Assembly: GCA_964016985.1 (NCBI GenBank)
Contig: OZ024824.1
Location: 48,339,587 to 48,403,586, forward strand
Length of the DNA: 64,000 nt
Reading direction: 5' to 3'
Origin: Anodontia alba
Lineage: Eukaryota; Mollusca; Bivalvia; Lucinida; Lucinidae
A program made the position numbers and the translations under genes. This document shows, piece after piece, positions 24,731 through 36,770 of this stretch. Under the pieces are notes generated by a model that was given only the letters and a program-made list of their open reading frames with translations, did not search any database and was not told where the DNA came from. How positions within the stretch are numbered: position 1 is the stretch's first letter; every line of letters begins with the position of its first letter.

Positions 24731-26122
24731 CACCATGATCATTAATTGCTTCAATTAAACACCATATAAGAAAAAAAGCCGCAACGTGAGAAAACATACC
24801 TTCTGACGTGTGCATCCAACGCAAACTCAAATCATCCTGTGCATCTGCATAGTCCGATCAGTGTTCGTTGTTCTCCTGAGGAAACTTTGCATCCTTGGCT
24901 ATCCAAAATGCGCCCAGTGACGATTCTGATCAGATTGGGCGAATGCGCTGGCTGTTCTGAATCTTCGCTGGATGATCATATCCGGAGGTACGTTTTCTAT
25001 TGCGGCTCAAATGGTTATATGCATAATCGAAGAGAAAAATCTACAACTTGCCCTGCGCATGCGCACAGACTTATTAAAGTGTTCGTTTATCGCTACCAAT
25101 TAAAAGAAGCACAGACTATGTAAATGAACGGCCAAGACCCTGGTCAGACAGCACGCATATGTGTTAATATGAATAATGGATACACCTGAAAGCTTCTGCA
25201 TCCGGACAGAAATTCTGTAGATAAAAAGTTCCCTACGACTCCTCCTATCAGAGCAAATTCTTTCCTTGAAGAGTAGCTCAGTGAGAAGGAGATAAATGTT
25301 TTTATGTCAGAGTATTTTTCCGGAGTCATTTGTGTTGAAATCTGTACTGCTGTTTATTGCTTTACTAACCTGAGAAATAAAGCAGCTGCAGATGTATTTA
25401 CACAGTAATTTAAATGAGCTGGAATTGTTAATTAAACCAAGGATTTTACTATAGGTACTTGTGTTGATAGAGCGCAACACTTTGGCTGGGGGCCAACAAG
25501 GGCTACCGCATTTACCATAAGTATCAGACAGATAGACCTGATCAGTGTAGACCCAGATCAGACGCCGCAGAACGTGGCATCTAATCAGGATCCACACTGC
25601 TTGCCACTCAGTAAGTAAGAAAATGGACTTGTTCAGGCTTTATTTAGGTAAATACTGTACCTAAGGAATACGACCCACTTTGAGAAAACAATTAACAGAT
25701 ATACCCAGCGCGCAAAACAAAGGATGGCCAGGGCAGTACAAACCTTATTTATTCTAAAAATTACTGTCTTTTCCTTAAAGTTGAACTGGACCATTTTACT
25801 GCCTGTTGATTAGACTAGCTCCTAGACCTTGATGTCATGTTTTATCACTCCATACTATAAGCTGATTCAAATTTATGTATGACATCTTGTATAGCCAGTC
25901 TCTAATAGTTGATCTCTGATCTCCAAGATTAGTTGCTGCTATCAAAGAGGTGAGGCAAGCATTAAGTAGTAGATGGCCCTTAGTTCATTAAGTAAATTAA
26001 TAATTATACATAATTGATTGATGAAAATAATATTGATATCCGACTAGTAGCTAGTCTACCTGTTGATTTGCTTAAACAACGACTGGATGCGTGGCAAATA
26101 GTGAATACCCTGATCACACGCC
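24731..26122. repeat. Large repeat, copy 1 (pair with 31633-32764)
   Basis: From CACCATGATCATTAATTGC to TGATCACACGCC the sequence matches 31633-32764 almost base for base (occasional substitutions and a few short indels), except for a 248-bp MITE plus target duplication present only here. It contains a GTGTAGACC palindromic repeat (25543-25605). The open frames inside have no recognised motif. Confidence 0.85.
25811..26058. mobile_element. 248-bp MITE with 9-bp target duplication
   Basis: TIRs TAGACTAGCTCCTAG and CTAGTAGCTAGTCTA match at 14 of 15 positions. CCTGTTGAT flanks both sides (25802-25810 and 26059-26067). Copy 2 of the host repeat has the empty site with CCTGTTGAT once (32701-32709). 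A 9-bp duplication fits Mutator-like or Merlin-like transposases; the family is not determined. Confidence 0.9.
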
Positions 26123-27407
26123 GCGTTCTATGGCATCTGATCTAGGTCTACATTGATTACCCATGCCTATATGCCCGAATACATAGAGCAATTACGGTGT
26201 CAGTCTAAAATATTGCCAGGGGAATTGCACATGCTTTAAACAGACGTTGCATGTTCGCTGTACAGTTCGTGGGTGTCGTGACAGAAATCTTACTGAAAAC
26301 TCCGACCATCCTGTTCTAGAATGGACTCTGTTAGTTGGGCCAAAACGTACAGATGGGATGGCTCATTAGAAACAAAACTGGCTTTGAGTATATGTGACCT
26401 ACACCTATGCAAACTTAACCTCACACGCCTGTGCAATTTGCTTTCAATGGGGAGGTGTGTCACTTTCAGGGGAGGCAACTCAGTATGTTCTGCGCACGTG
26501 CAGTTCCTTTGTACCTCGAAGACAGGGTTTTATCGTGACAAGACAATAATAGTCGTGTGGAGCATAATGGATACATCTCCAAGGGAAATTACCTCGGCAG
26601 GAAAATAATTCCCCACTCCATCTTCTCATTTCTCATTAGGAGTTGGTCTAAAAAGAAAGAATATGCATTATCTGGGAGAAAAGTTCTTTAGCTTCTATTT
26701 GTGAAAGCTTTCAGATACTGGGCTGGCAATTATCTATCTATAAAGTTTCTTCTCTTCAAAGTGGCGACAATCTCTCAGGTGTATCCAGTCACCTTAAAGC
26801 ATTGAAAGAGTATAATTAACGTGTTGTTTATGCAAAACATGTAGTGTATGCAGAAAACAGATGCTAGATCATTATCACTAAGCTGTAGAAAGAGGAAACT
26901 CTATCAATGTCTGACGTGCGGTCAAAGGGTGAAGTATTTAGCCCAAACATTACTTAAACATATTTCGACTATTCCTACGATACTTTCCTTGCTTCTATTT
27001 ACACGTTTCTCATGGTAAAATCTAACAATACTTGAAATAACTTACATTTTTTGTTAATATGTTATTTCTCACAGACAGCTTGCCAAACGTATGCCATGTC
27101 TAGTACAGTTTTAGTGCAGTCACAAGCATATTTTAAAGATTTGCAGCCGCCTCCAGTTACAGAGAAATTACTATAATTTGTTAATTAAAAATCGTTATAG
27201 TCTAGTACATAACGCCACTTAATATGCTATATATTAATATACAATTGCAGCTTCTACATAGGCTGATATAGAGATATCAAGCAACAGAAATAAATATTAA
27301 GATACCAAGCCTGTCGAAATTCTGACGAAGTCACAAGAATAGCCCTACACTGACTCTAGTCCCTAGTGGCTGGATGTATTAATGTTTATTAATAAAATAA
27401 AACAAGA
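26123..27407. other. No recognisable gene
   Basis: AT-rich. The opposed open frames at 26290-26478 (-) and 26321-26608 (+) have no motif. Confidence 0.4.
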
Positions 27408-27486
27408 GCAATATTGACATGCTAAGAGTATGAAGCAGTGGTCACAATGAGACCAGTGATTCATACTCTTAGCACATTAATATTGC
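27408..27486. repeat. 79-nt imperfect hairpin
   Basis: Arms of 27 bases (27408-27434 and 27460-27486) pair at about 23 positions. A short inner stem TGGTC/GACCA lies in the loop. The size is compatible with a MITE core or a microRNA-like precursor; nothing in the sequence decides. Confidence 0.6.
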
Positions 27487-27762
27487 CTGGGGTTTTCATC
27501 TCAGTGTCTGTATCAAAGAGATTTATAAATAATAATCAATTTAGTAACTAGAGAATGGAGCCAGTCTAGATTAGCACTGGCATATATATTTACTTCTTAG
27601 TACAGAAACCAAAATCATATTCTAGTTAAAGTTTGGCATGAAAATATGTTTTGTAAAGGGTCACTATAAGAGATCATAACTGTTAAATAAGTGATTTTAT
27701 AATGTACGACAGTGGTCAGACCTTTGGCGTTAAAGGTGTTCGTTGCTTTCAACTCGGAGTAA

Positions 27763-27820
27763 CGTTGTTACGACGTTATGTGTTTTCTGGGCCCAGTAAA
27801 CACACAACGTCGTAATAACG
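27763..27820. repeat. 58-bp near-perfect palindrome
   Basis: Symmetric about CTGGGCCCAG (27787-27796). The outer arms CGTTGTTACGACGTTATG and its partner differ at only a few positions. There is no loop, so this is a true palindrome, probably a fold-back element core. Confidence 0.9.
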
Positions 27821-29897
27821 TCGGCTCGACGTCGCTGCTCTGCGATTATGGCCTTTCCTGGGTATCTCCTTATCCTTTTTTCAACAGAGAGGAATACTTA
27901 GAACCATTATTTTCTTGGTGAATATATTTTGAAAGTAAAAGATATGACAAGCTAAAAAATCAATTTTACTACCGAAAAAAATTGCCATGGGATAGGGATC
28001 CAATCATGTGATAATAAATAAATACTCGGAGATCAGCACGAGTAAATGTAACTTCTTGCTGAAGAAAAAAAAGAAACATTGTGAATTTCGGATCTTTTAT
28101 CCTGGTACACAGAAACTGATATCAGACTTGGCATTTGGATTGTAAGATAAATACGACCTTCTGTAATGAGAAAATGCGAATCATACATACATGCATAGCC
28201 GTTTTGAAACGTTTAGGAGAATATTACCTACTTTTTCATGAAGGAATTATAGGAGAGGAATTCGCGTTAATAGCTACTTTCAAACAAAACAAACAGATGT
28301 CAAACACCTCATCATAAATACTTCAATACAGAGAATACATAAAAATCCAGGTCGTTCTTGCTATAAACACTGTGTGTTTCTTGGTGCTATTATTTAAGAG
28401 GAATGGCTATAATTTCAGGGAGGGAAGGCACTCTGTCAAAATTGGTTTTGCCCCTTCTGGAAAGGGTCCGCTCAAAAAAAAAAAAAAAAAAAAAAAAAGC
28501 TTTGCATCCTGGGAGCAACTTCTCTCCTTCTAGAGTAGACCCTTTAAAGAAGGTACTTGTCGTGCAGGAGAGCAAACATAGTCACAAAAGTTGTCTCCCT
28601 TGGCGGACAAGGTGGAATATCTACCAGTGCCCCTTAAAGAATCATAACAGTACATTTTAAATAATTTGTATGTAGTTTATTCATCATCGGAAAAGAGACG
28701 GTGCATGAACCCCAAATTCACGAGGACAGTTCTAAAATGATTCTACAATGCTGCCAACCTTTCAGTGCGTTCAAACAATAAAAGATTAAAGATGCCTGGT
28801 AAATCCTGAGAAACAAGTGAGCCCGGTATTTTACTCGTACAAGATTTTTTTCCTTCTGTTGGAGACGTTTCATTCAAGGACAAACCAGTCTGAATGTCAT
28901 TGACGGATTTATATTGATAGCGTTTGATTTTTCAGTTAAGTTTGTTTTTATTGAGTTTAATTTAAAGAACGCGTAAATGCTTTCGTATCTATGTTTATCA
29001 GTAACCTAGATTGAACAGGGTTCCAGTTTTTCGACGAAGTCTGTTAAAATCATTCGCTGGCCCATGAATGCAATCTTTTTGACATTTATATTTGTAGATT
29101 GTCAAGGGTATGTTTGTGAGTTCTTATCCTACATGATCAGCCCCCACTTCCTATCAAATTGCAAAAACTATCTACATTCTTCGTCGCTTATCTTCTTTTT
29201 TAAAGATGCTTATTGATATAACTAACCACAATTAGTCAGGTTAGGGTTCCAATCTGTCTCAGGAACGGAAAATGCAGTTTACAATATAAACTGATTCCAA
29301 TCGTTGCTACGCGTTTTGTAGTTGGTCCATTCCTAATTTTTTCATACTAATCCAAGCATGGGCTGTGTGAATTTGATGAAGTATTATCTTCCACAGCTTA
29401 TTTATTAACCCTCTTAAACGGATAAACAGTATATTTAGTAGTACTAGGTAACTAGACCCTGTGGTGGTATCCATGCTCCAGTCAGTGTCGAGTGTGCTAT
29501 AAGCGATGTATTTAACAGCCTCTATGGAACAACGTTTGTAGTTTGAACATCTCTGGACCATACACAGGTTTTACCATGAATACCTGACTCTATTTGGACT
29601 TGGGCAAGATTGATAAGTCAGAGGCAATTAGAACCAAACATAGTTACAAAAAGTGGACACAGTCATACGTTTAGGGCAATACTAACTGACAGTTAAGAAT
29701 GTTCTGCAAGTTGATTTTAAACCACGTAAACAATGCGACTCCAAACTGGGGCGTCCTAGGTTAAAGGAAAACCAGAGGTAATTATTTACAGCTGATGCTG
29801 ATCTGACTTGTGTATACGACTTCATTAACACGATATGCTGGCAATCCAACTCCGGCTGTGACACCAGATCATGTGGCATGCATTTTATCTTCAAGTT
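27821..29897. other. No recognisable gene
   Basis: Non-coding, with a 24-base A-run near 28475-28498. The open frames at 28135-28317 (+), 29307-29561 (-) and 29682-29894 (-) have no motif. Confidence 0.4.
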
Positions 29898-30175
29898 AGG
29901 AGCCTCTATGCGAGCTGAAAAATTATTTGGTATTTTTACAACATTAAACCATAGGCTGCAGATTACGTATCAGTAAAATCGATTTTAACCCCTATTGTTA
30001 TTTTTACTGATCGTTGTGTTGATCGATCTTTTCCAGGTTGTGTGGCCTCTCTCGCTGCATATTAAGTCCTGTTTGAATTCTAGCATTGTGTCACCTGCTG
30101 TACTGGTGCCCACTTTGCTTTCTGTTTTGGTTTCATATCATGTTTTCTTTTTCTGATGTTAGCATTGCTGGCTGC
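29898..30175 (+). mobile_element. PLE 3' tail fragment
   Basis: GCCTCTATGCGAGCTGAA, AGTAAAATCGATTTTAACC and ACTGATCGTTGTG-type phrases appear in the order seen in the PLE 3' UTRs on the minus strand. It is closest to 57067-57420, suggesting one subfamily. It is 5'-truncated with no coding part. Confidence 0.55.
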
Positions 30176-30188
30176 CATTGTGATCATC

Positions 30189-30735
30189 TACTGTCCTTTC
30201 GACATCTCTTGGAAAGACGTTTTTGCTTGGCGTTTTATTTTAAATGAAAATATTTTGTTCTGATTGACCATATCTTATCAGAAACCATTTGTCTTTTATG
30301 TTTCTGTGTTTTGTTCTGAAATATTTACACAAAAATTAAAGTTACGGCCAAAAATTGGTCTGACCTATGCAATTTCTATAGTAAAGTGATTTTTTGGGAT
30401 TTTTGTCTAAGAAATATTTTTTACGTTTCTTTGGTGAATTTGAATTATTGATGTTTTACAACAATATTGTGAAAATTTCAGAAAAATTGAACAAGTGGAA
30501 CTTTTTGAAAATTTGGCTCCAAGTTACCTACCCTATAGATTTCTGCATGATTTGGCTTCATTTCATTTTTACTATGGGAAAAAGTGAAAATATTTGATTT
30601 TTTAAAAAAACAATGACTAGAATAAATTTTTTTGTACATAGGTAGTTAAATCATGACAAAAATTTGCAAATTTACTTCTTCTGTGTAAAGCGCCAAGCAA
30701 AAATTGACTTTCTGAAAGATGTCGAAAGCACAGTA
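30189..30735. mobile_element. 547-bp MITE with 9-bp target duplication
   Basis: Ends TACTGTCCTTTCGACATC and GATGTCGAAAGCACAGTA are inverted repeats (17 of 18). GTGATCATC is duplicated on both sides (30180-30188 and 30736-30744). The interior is similar to 10205-10769 in reverse orientation. It is non-autonomous; the duplication length suggests a Mutator-type enzyme (inference). Confidence 0.85.
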
Positions 30736-30811
30736 GTGATCATCTAGTGGGAGAAGAGGGAGTTGGTTGAATTGATTTTCCTTGGTTTGTAAAGTGTGTG
30801 CTGTCTCTTCT

Positions 30812-31257
30812 ATTGCCTTTTCGACATCACTGGGAAAGACTTTTTTTTTGCTTGGTGTTTTATTTTAAATGAAATTATTTTGTTCAGATTGACCATATCT
30901 TATCAGCAACCATTTGTCATTTCTGTTTCTGCCCTTTGTTCTCAAATATTTATCCTAAAATTAAATTTATGGCGAAAAATTGGTCTGACCTATGCCATTT
31001 CTATAGAAAAGTGATATTTTGGAATTTTTATCTAAGAAAATATATTTTTAGCTTTCTTAGGTGATTTATGTTTCAGGACCATAATATTTATGTTTCATGA
31101 CAACATTTATGTTTCAGAAATTTCAGAATTTTTTAACAAGAGAAACTTGTTGAAAACTTTCCTCAAGTTTATCTACCCTACGGATTTCTGCACAATTTGC
31201 AGCCATTTTCACTATGTGAGAAAATGAAAATATATAAAAAATGACTAGACTATAACT
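30812..31257. mobile_element. Partial copy of the TACTGT MITE
   Basis: CTTTTCGACATCACTGGGAAAGA and the following text (GATTGACCATATCTTATCAG, AAAAATTGGTCTGACCTATG) repeat the order of 30189-30735. The distal TIR is missing. Confidence 0.7.
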
Positions 31258-31270
31258 TTTTGTGTATACC

Positions 31271-33255
31271 TACGAGGGACGATCAAAAAGTTCTCGGCCC
31301 CTGTACTTTGGAATCGACCGAGCAGAAATTGTGTCATTACTTCTCAATATAATCTCCCTTTGCCTCGATGCACTTTCTCCAACGCTGTTCTAGTTTGCCT
31401 TTCCCTTCAAAATAGAAGCCTTCTTTCTGGTCCGCCAAGTACTCATCAACATCATCTATGGCGCCTTAATTGAATCCAAAACTCCTACCACAAAGGTTAG
31501 TACAGATAGAAGTCCAAAGAGGCTAAATCTAGAGAATACGGGGGATGAGGAAGGACCTCCAAGCTGTATTTGTCGCAGCAGCCATAGCAACTTGAGAGGT
31601 GTGGGCAGGTGCACTATTTTGCAGGAGCAGAACACCATGATCATTAATTGCTTCAATTAAACACCATATAAGAAAAAAAGCCGCAACGTGAGAAAACATA
31701 CCTTCTGACGTGTGCATCCAACGCAAACTCAAATCATCCTGTGCATCTGCATAGTCCGATCAGTGTTCGTTGTTCTCCTGAGGAAACTTTGCATCCTTGG
31801 CTATCCAAAATGCGCCCAGTGAAGATTCTGATCAGATTGGACAAATGCGCTGGCTGATCTGAATCTTCGCTGGATGATCATATCCGGAGGTACGTTTTCT
31901 ATTGCGGCTCAAATGGTTATATGCATAATCGAAGAGAAAAATCTACAACTTGCCCTGCGCATGCGCACAGACTTTAAGTGTTCGTTTATCGCTACCAATT
32001 AAAAGAAGCACAGACTATGTAAATGAACGGCCAAGACCCTGGTCAGACAGCACGCATATGTGTTAATATGAATAATGGATACACCTGAAAGCTTCTGCAT
32101 CCGGACAGAAATTCTGTAGATAAAAAGTTCCCTACGACTCCTCCTATCAGAGCAAATTCTTTCCTTGAAGAGTAGCTCAGTGAGAAGGAGATAAATGTTT
32201 TCATGTCAGAGTATTTATCCGGAGTCATTTGTGTTGAAATCTGTACTGCTGTTTATTGCTTTACTAACCTGAGAAATAAAGCAGCTGCAGATGTATTTAC
32301 ACAGTAATTTAAATGAGTTGGAATTGTTAATTAAACCAAGGTTTTTACTATAGGTACTTGTGTTGATAGAGCGCAACACTTTGGCTGGGGGCCAACAAGG
32401 GCTACCGCATTTACCATAAGTATCATACAGATAGACCTGATCAGTGTAGACCCAGATCAGACGCCGCAGAACGTGGCATCTAATCAGGATCCACACTGTT
32501 TGCCACTCAGTAAGTAAGAAAATGGACTTGTTCAGGCTTTATTTAGGTAAATACTGTACCTAAGGAATACGACCCACTTTGAGAAAACAATTAACAGATA
32601 TACCCAGCGCGCAAAACAAAGGATGACCAGGGCAGTACAAACCTTATTTATTCTAAAAATTTCTGTCTTTTCCTTAAAGTTGAACTGGACCATTTTACTA
32701 CCTGTTGATGTGCTTAAACAACGACTGGATGCGTGGCAAATAGTGAATACCCTGATCACACGCCCGTTTCTGACTATCCCAAAAGATAGAGGCCATCACC
32801 TTCCCTGCTGAAAAAAAACCTCTTAAATTTCTTGGGAATGGGTGGGCCGGGTCCTTCCATTGCATTCTACTCTGCTTTTTTGCCTTAGGATCAAAGTTAT
32901 GGACCCAAGTCTCATCTTGGTTCACAACTTAACGCATAAATTTCTAAAGGTCAACTACGTAAAGAGACAGAAGATACTTAGAAATATCAAGCCTGCTCTT
33001 CTTCTAATCTTTGGTCAACATTCTGGGGACCCATCTAGCTGAGACCTTGGACATCCCTAAGATATCGGTCAAGACTGACTGAACTACCCAAAACCTATGC
33101 CTATTCGTCTACCTATATCATGCAGGCTTCTTCTCCTGCTACACATGATCATACTGTGCACAAGCCCACCGTTTTCGTCTGTAGTAGCCTCTTTATGGCG
33201 CCCACATACAACTTTCACTTTTGAAACAGTTCCTGCCTTCAATTTTGAGATGATT
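31271..33255 (-). pseudogene. Mariner-like transposase, split and frameshifted
   Basis: Minus-strand text from about 33255 includes ILGMSKVSARWVPRMLT, then VVNQDETWVHNFDPKAKKQ (first catalytic Asp region) and SAGKVMASIFWDSQK. After an interruption (31633-32764) come VLLLQNSAPAHTSQ, where QNSAPAH stands for the family's QDNAPAH so the second Asp is lost, and degenerate C-terminal text. The terminal repeat CTACGAGGGACGATCAAAAA is at 31271, typical of mariner ends. The N-terminal helix-turn-helix and the other terminal repeat were not found. There are several stops and frameshifts. The insertion is the large repeat copy 2. Confidence 0.85.
31633..32764. repeat. Large repeat, copy 2, inside mariner
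   Basis: Nearly identical to 24731-26122 minus its MITE. It lies between mariner fragments: catalytic text FWDSQK on one side and LLLQNSAPAHTSQ on the other, so it arrived after the mariner. No flanking duplication is obvious. Mechanism unknown. Confidence 0.8.
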
Positions 33256-33919
33256 TTGAGATGAACGATAAATGTCAGACCGATGCAAGGGGAAGACATA
33301 ATACAATCACACATGAATAACACGGCTACCAGAAATATTTCATGGTGGTTAAAATTCTATGTTTCCCTGCAACAAACTTGGAGGCACTTTGCACATCGAT
33401 GTCGTCAAACGATCAATGAAAAAAAAATCACCTCCTCCAAAAAAGCAATGGAGGATTTTATGACTCCGACAGTCAATAAATGTGTCAAATTAAAATCCAA
33501 ACTACAATTAAAATGTTTTATATTCTTGAAATCTGTCATTTACTTGGGTGTATCAACCACCCTATAAACTGTATTGATCAATGTCAATGACCTTTAAATA
33601 CGACAGGTGACCGGGGGATTTCCCTACTGATTCTCAGTGACGTATTGACTCGCTGAATGACGTTGAAAGGAATATTTAATTTTGAAATCATTTATTCAAA
33701 TGAAATATTTATTAGCTCAAATAAAAATCATCATTATTTCCTACAATTTAACGAAGTAATTAATGGCATATTTATCTTGTTTCTAGTTATTTTCTGTGCT
33801 TATTTAATAATATGCGAACTATTTTTGTTGCGTAGTACTATTGAATCCTTGGTAGTGAGTTGTTCCGCTTAGCTATGGAAAGCCGTTACCTTAATATATT
33901 TTGTGCTTTGTTTTTTGTT

Positions 33920-33956
<37 letters not shown>

Positions 33957-33984
33957 TCATTGGAAGGGCCATGTGATAAACAGA
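33256..33984. other. No gene seen; poly-T at 33919-33955
   Basis: AT-rich sequence with a poly-T tract. The open frame at 33283-33567 (+) shows no motif. Confidence 0.4.
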
Positions 33985-34095
33985 ATCTTACATTCGTTGT
34001 CACTTAATATGAAATTTATGAAACTCGTTGGGTAATTTTGGTATTTCATAAACTCGTTTCATAAATTTCATATTAAATGACCACTCATGTAAGAT
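33985..34095. mobile_element. Fold-back element, 40-bp arms
   Basis: Bases 33985-34024 and 34056-34095 are inverted repeats with about five mismatches. The innermost 20 bases (TAATATGAAATTTATGAAAC) are perfect. Weaker symmetry extends to about 33969-34113. It is non-coding. Confidence 0.8.
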
Positions 34096-34390
34096 CCTCT
34101 ATTTAATACACGGCATCAATTATAAAAGTATTAGCGCAATGAAATATTTAGGCGTTTTCTAGTGACATGTCCTGGACCAATAACGTTAGACTGATATCAG
34201 ACCAACATGAAAGTTATTCAAACTAGCTCCGCCCGAAGAGTAAGGTTCATTTTCTCGAGACTAATCTGATAAAACTCCAATCTAAATCAGCCCGTAGCAA
34301 AGAGAAGGAACGTTCTCTATGCCACAAAAAAATAATCATGTTTTCTATAGAATAATGTGTAGATCTAAAAATTACTGGATGAGTGGCCAA

Positions 34391-34452
34391 CAGTGTAGAC
34401 CCTTATCAGACGCCGCGCTCTGTGTCGTCTGATCAGGGTGTTCACTGTTTGC
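34391..34452. repeat. GTGTAGACCC palindromic repeat
   Basis: ACAGTGTAGACCCTTATCAG, ACGCCGCG and then GTCTGATCAGGGTGTTCACTG form an imperfect hairpin. Member of the family also seen at 14808, 16968, 25543, 26103 and 32450. Confidence 0.65.
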
Positions 34453-35387
34453 GCAAGCCTGTCTCTCCCAATACTTAGAGGAAATAGGGTATTCTTTTAC
34501 CAAGAGATTCCAGACTGTGAAATTACCTGCCACCTGTATTGCTAGCTGTCTAAATCTCGGATCCATGCATTAGTTGGTCTATGTGTATAAGTAAGAACAG
34601 AATATCATCAATCATTTGTTCACGTTTCGTTATTCATCAACTCCAAATGATCTATGTTTATGTCTAAAATTTCCGTTTGTCTGCTACATGCTCCTGCTAG
34701 TGCCACAAGTAATCCAAATAGATTTCGTTTTTATTTATATTTTGATAGTCTTAACCATTTGCACACAAGCAGTCCATATAAAATTCAAAAATGAGTTGTA
34801 CCTCCTGACATATACTGATATAACGATCACTTGAAACTCGTTATTTTCACGCAGATAAAACAAAAGGACTCCATTCAAACTACATTTAAAATTTCAAAGT
34901 CAGCATACGTTCTAATTTCGTTAACTTATAATAAATATAATAATATAAGCAGAGAAATATCTTAAACACAATGACATTTAATTGTTCATAAATATCTTTT
35001 CGGCTGCATTGGCACGAAAATATAATACCTGACTAATCTTGATGGCTAGAAATCACATTTTTGGCATAGAAATAGCTTTGTTGTCGCTACCAATTACATC
35101 GTACCTTGCATCAACATGATTAGCTGACGATATTTGATATTAAGTGTCTGGGAGAAAAAAGAGCAAGACTACGTTGTGCTGGTCTCTTGATATTCGCATA
35201 ACACCATTTTTGGACAACTTGAATGTTTTGACTAACTCCTATGCAAGTGTCACATTTCTACATTTATACTGATATACAACAGTCATACTCTTGTTTCCAA
35301 GAGCAAACTTTAAATATTTTATTCATCTTTTAACACGGTGTCTTCTGATTATTTCTGACGGGGAAGAACACATTGTAATACTGTCTT
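34453..35387. other. No recognisable gene
   Basis: AT-rich. The open frame at 34616-34834 (+) is hydrophobic but has no known motif or splice support. Confidence 0.4.
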
Positions 35388-35863
35388 TCTCCTTGTGAAA
35401 GGACACACCAAGATGGTCGTTTTCCCTGCTAGATAGCTTCCTCAATACAATGCTATTTCTTGTGAAAGGACACATCAGGATGGTTAATTTTCCCTGCTAG
35501 ATATCTTTCACAATACAATGCTATTTTTGTGAAAGGACACATCAGGATGGTCGTTTTCCCTGCTAGATAGCTTTCTCAATACAATGCTATTTATTATGAA
35601 AGGACACAACAGGATGGGCGTTTTCCCTGCTAGATAGCTTTCTCAATACAATGCTATTTCTTGTGAAGGGCCACATTAGGATAGTCTTTTTCCCTGCTAG
35701 ATAGCTATCTCAATACAATGCTATTTCTTGTGAAAGGCCACATTAGAATGGTCATTTTCCCTGCTAGATAGCTTCCTGAGTATAATGCTATTTCTTGTGA
35801 AAGGATACATTATGACGGTCATTTTCCCTGCTAAAAAGCTTCCTCAATACAATGATATTTCTG
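35388..35863 (+). repeat. Seven-copy minisatellite, about 68-bp unit
   Basis: Unit CTTGTGAAAGGACACATCAGG, TTTTCCCTGCTAGATAGCTT, CAATACAATGCTATT repeated seven times with point changes. Confidence 0.95.
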
Positions 35864-36770
35864 AGATATTTCATAATTAAGCAGGTAATTATCTAGAGAC
35901 CCGGTTGCATTATGGGCAAAGTGAATTATACCATATTCTGTCATTTTAACAAGGGAGACAACTTTTGCTTTCCTGTTTGGTTCCCTTCTGATCCACTCTT
36001 AAAGGATAGAAGCGAGGTAAAACCATTTTGACATAGCTGTGTCCCCTGAAAGTATATGAATTACCCTTAAGCAGTTTCGGACATATATGCCATAATAGAT
36101 TTTCATATAAATAAAAATCCTTCGTGTTATGCACATGTTTGGCTGTGAATTTGATATAAGATGACTTACATTTCGGTTCCGCTGAAAAAACCTAGAAAAT
36201 TGAAGAGGGTAGGTTGTATTAAAAGTGGAAATCTGAGAGCAAGTGCCGTTATTTTCGCCCTAGTATTTGTTTCTCAATACCTCTTCAATAGAATGAGTCA
36301 TCGCATCTATTTCAAGTGTTCTTACCAGGCGGAGAAATTGAAACATATGCTGAATGCCAACTTCATTAAATGAGAATCTGGCACACAGCCACTGAATCAT
36401 GCTGGCATTCTAGAAAGTACAGATTTTTTTCTAGCTTAGAATTTCGTGTAAAATTCGCCGCTAAACGAGTATATTCCGTTCACAGAAACTAAATATGTCT
36501 GGGTTTGTTTCGTATTTTAATAGATAAAATTGCAATTTATTTATTTATTTATTTATTTTGGTAAGACAGGGAGGGGCAGGCATACAGACAAACCGACAGA
36601 CAGCGAGAATACTGCAAGTTTTACTACTACTACTACTACTACTACTACTAAACTAAATTACACCAAACAACGTCCTGTATATATAGATATGGCTGAAATA
36701 AATGGGCCATCTAAGCGCGACCACCACACGGCGCAGTTCACGTTCCGACGTCAGTGACGTCGTCCATGGT
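35864..36770. other. No gene seen
   Basis: The open frame at 36161-36373 (+) has no motif. Simple repeats (TTTA)n near 36536-36560 and (TAC)n near 36624-36650. Confidence 0.4.

Noticed and set aside
35388..35863. CRISPR-like spacing
   Set aside because: A simple seven-copy minisatellite with no constant/variable alternation.
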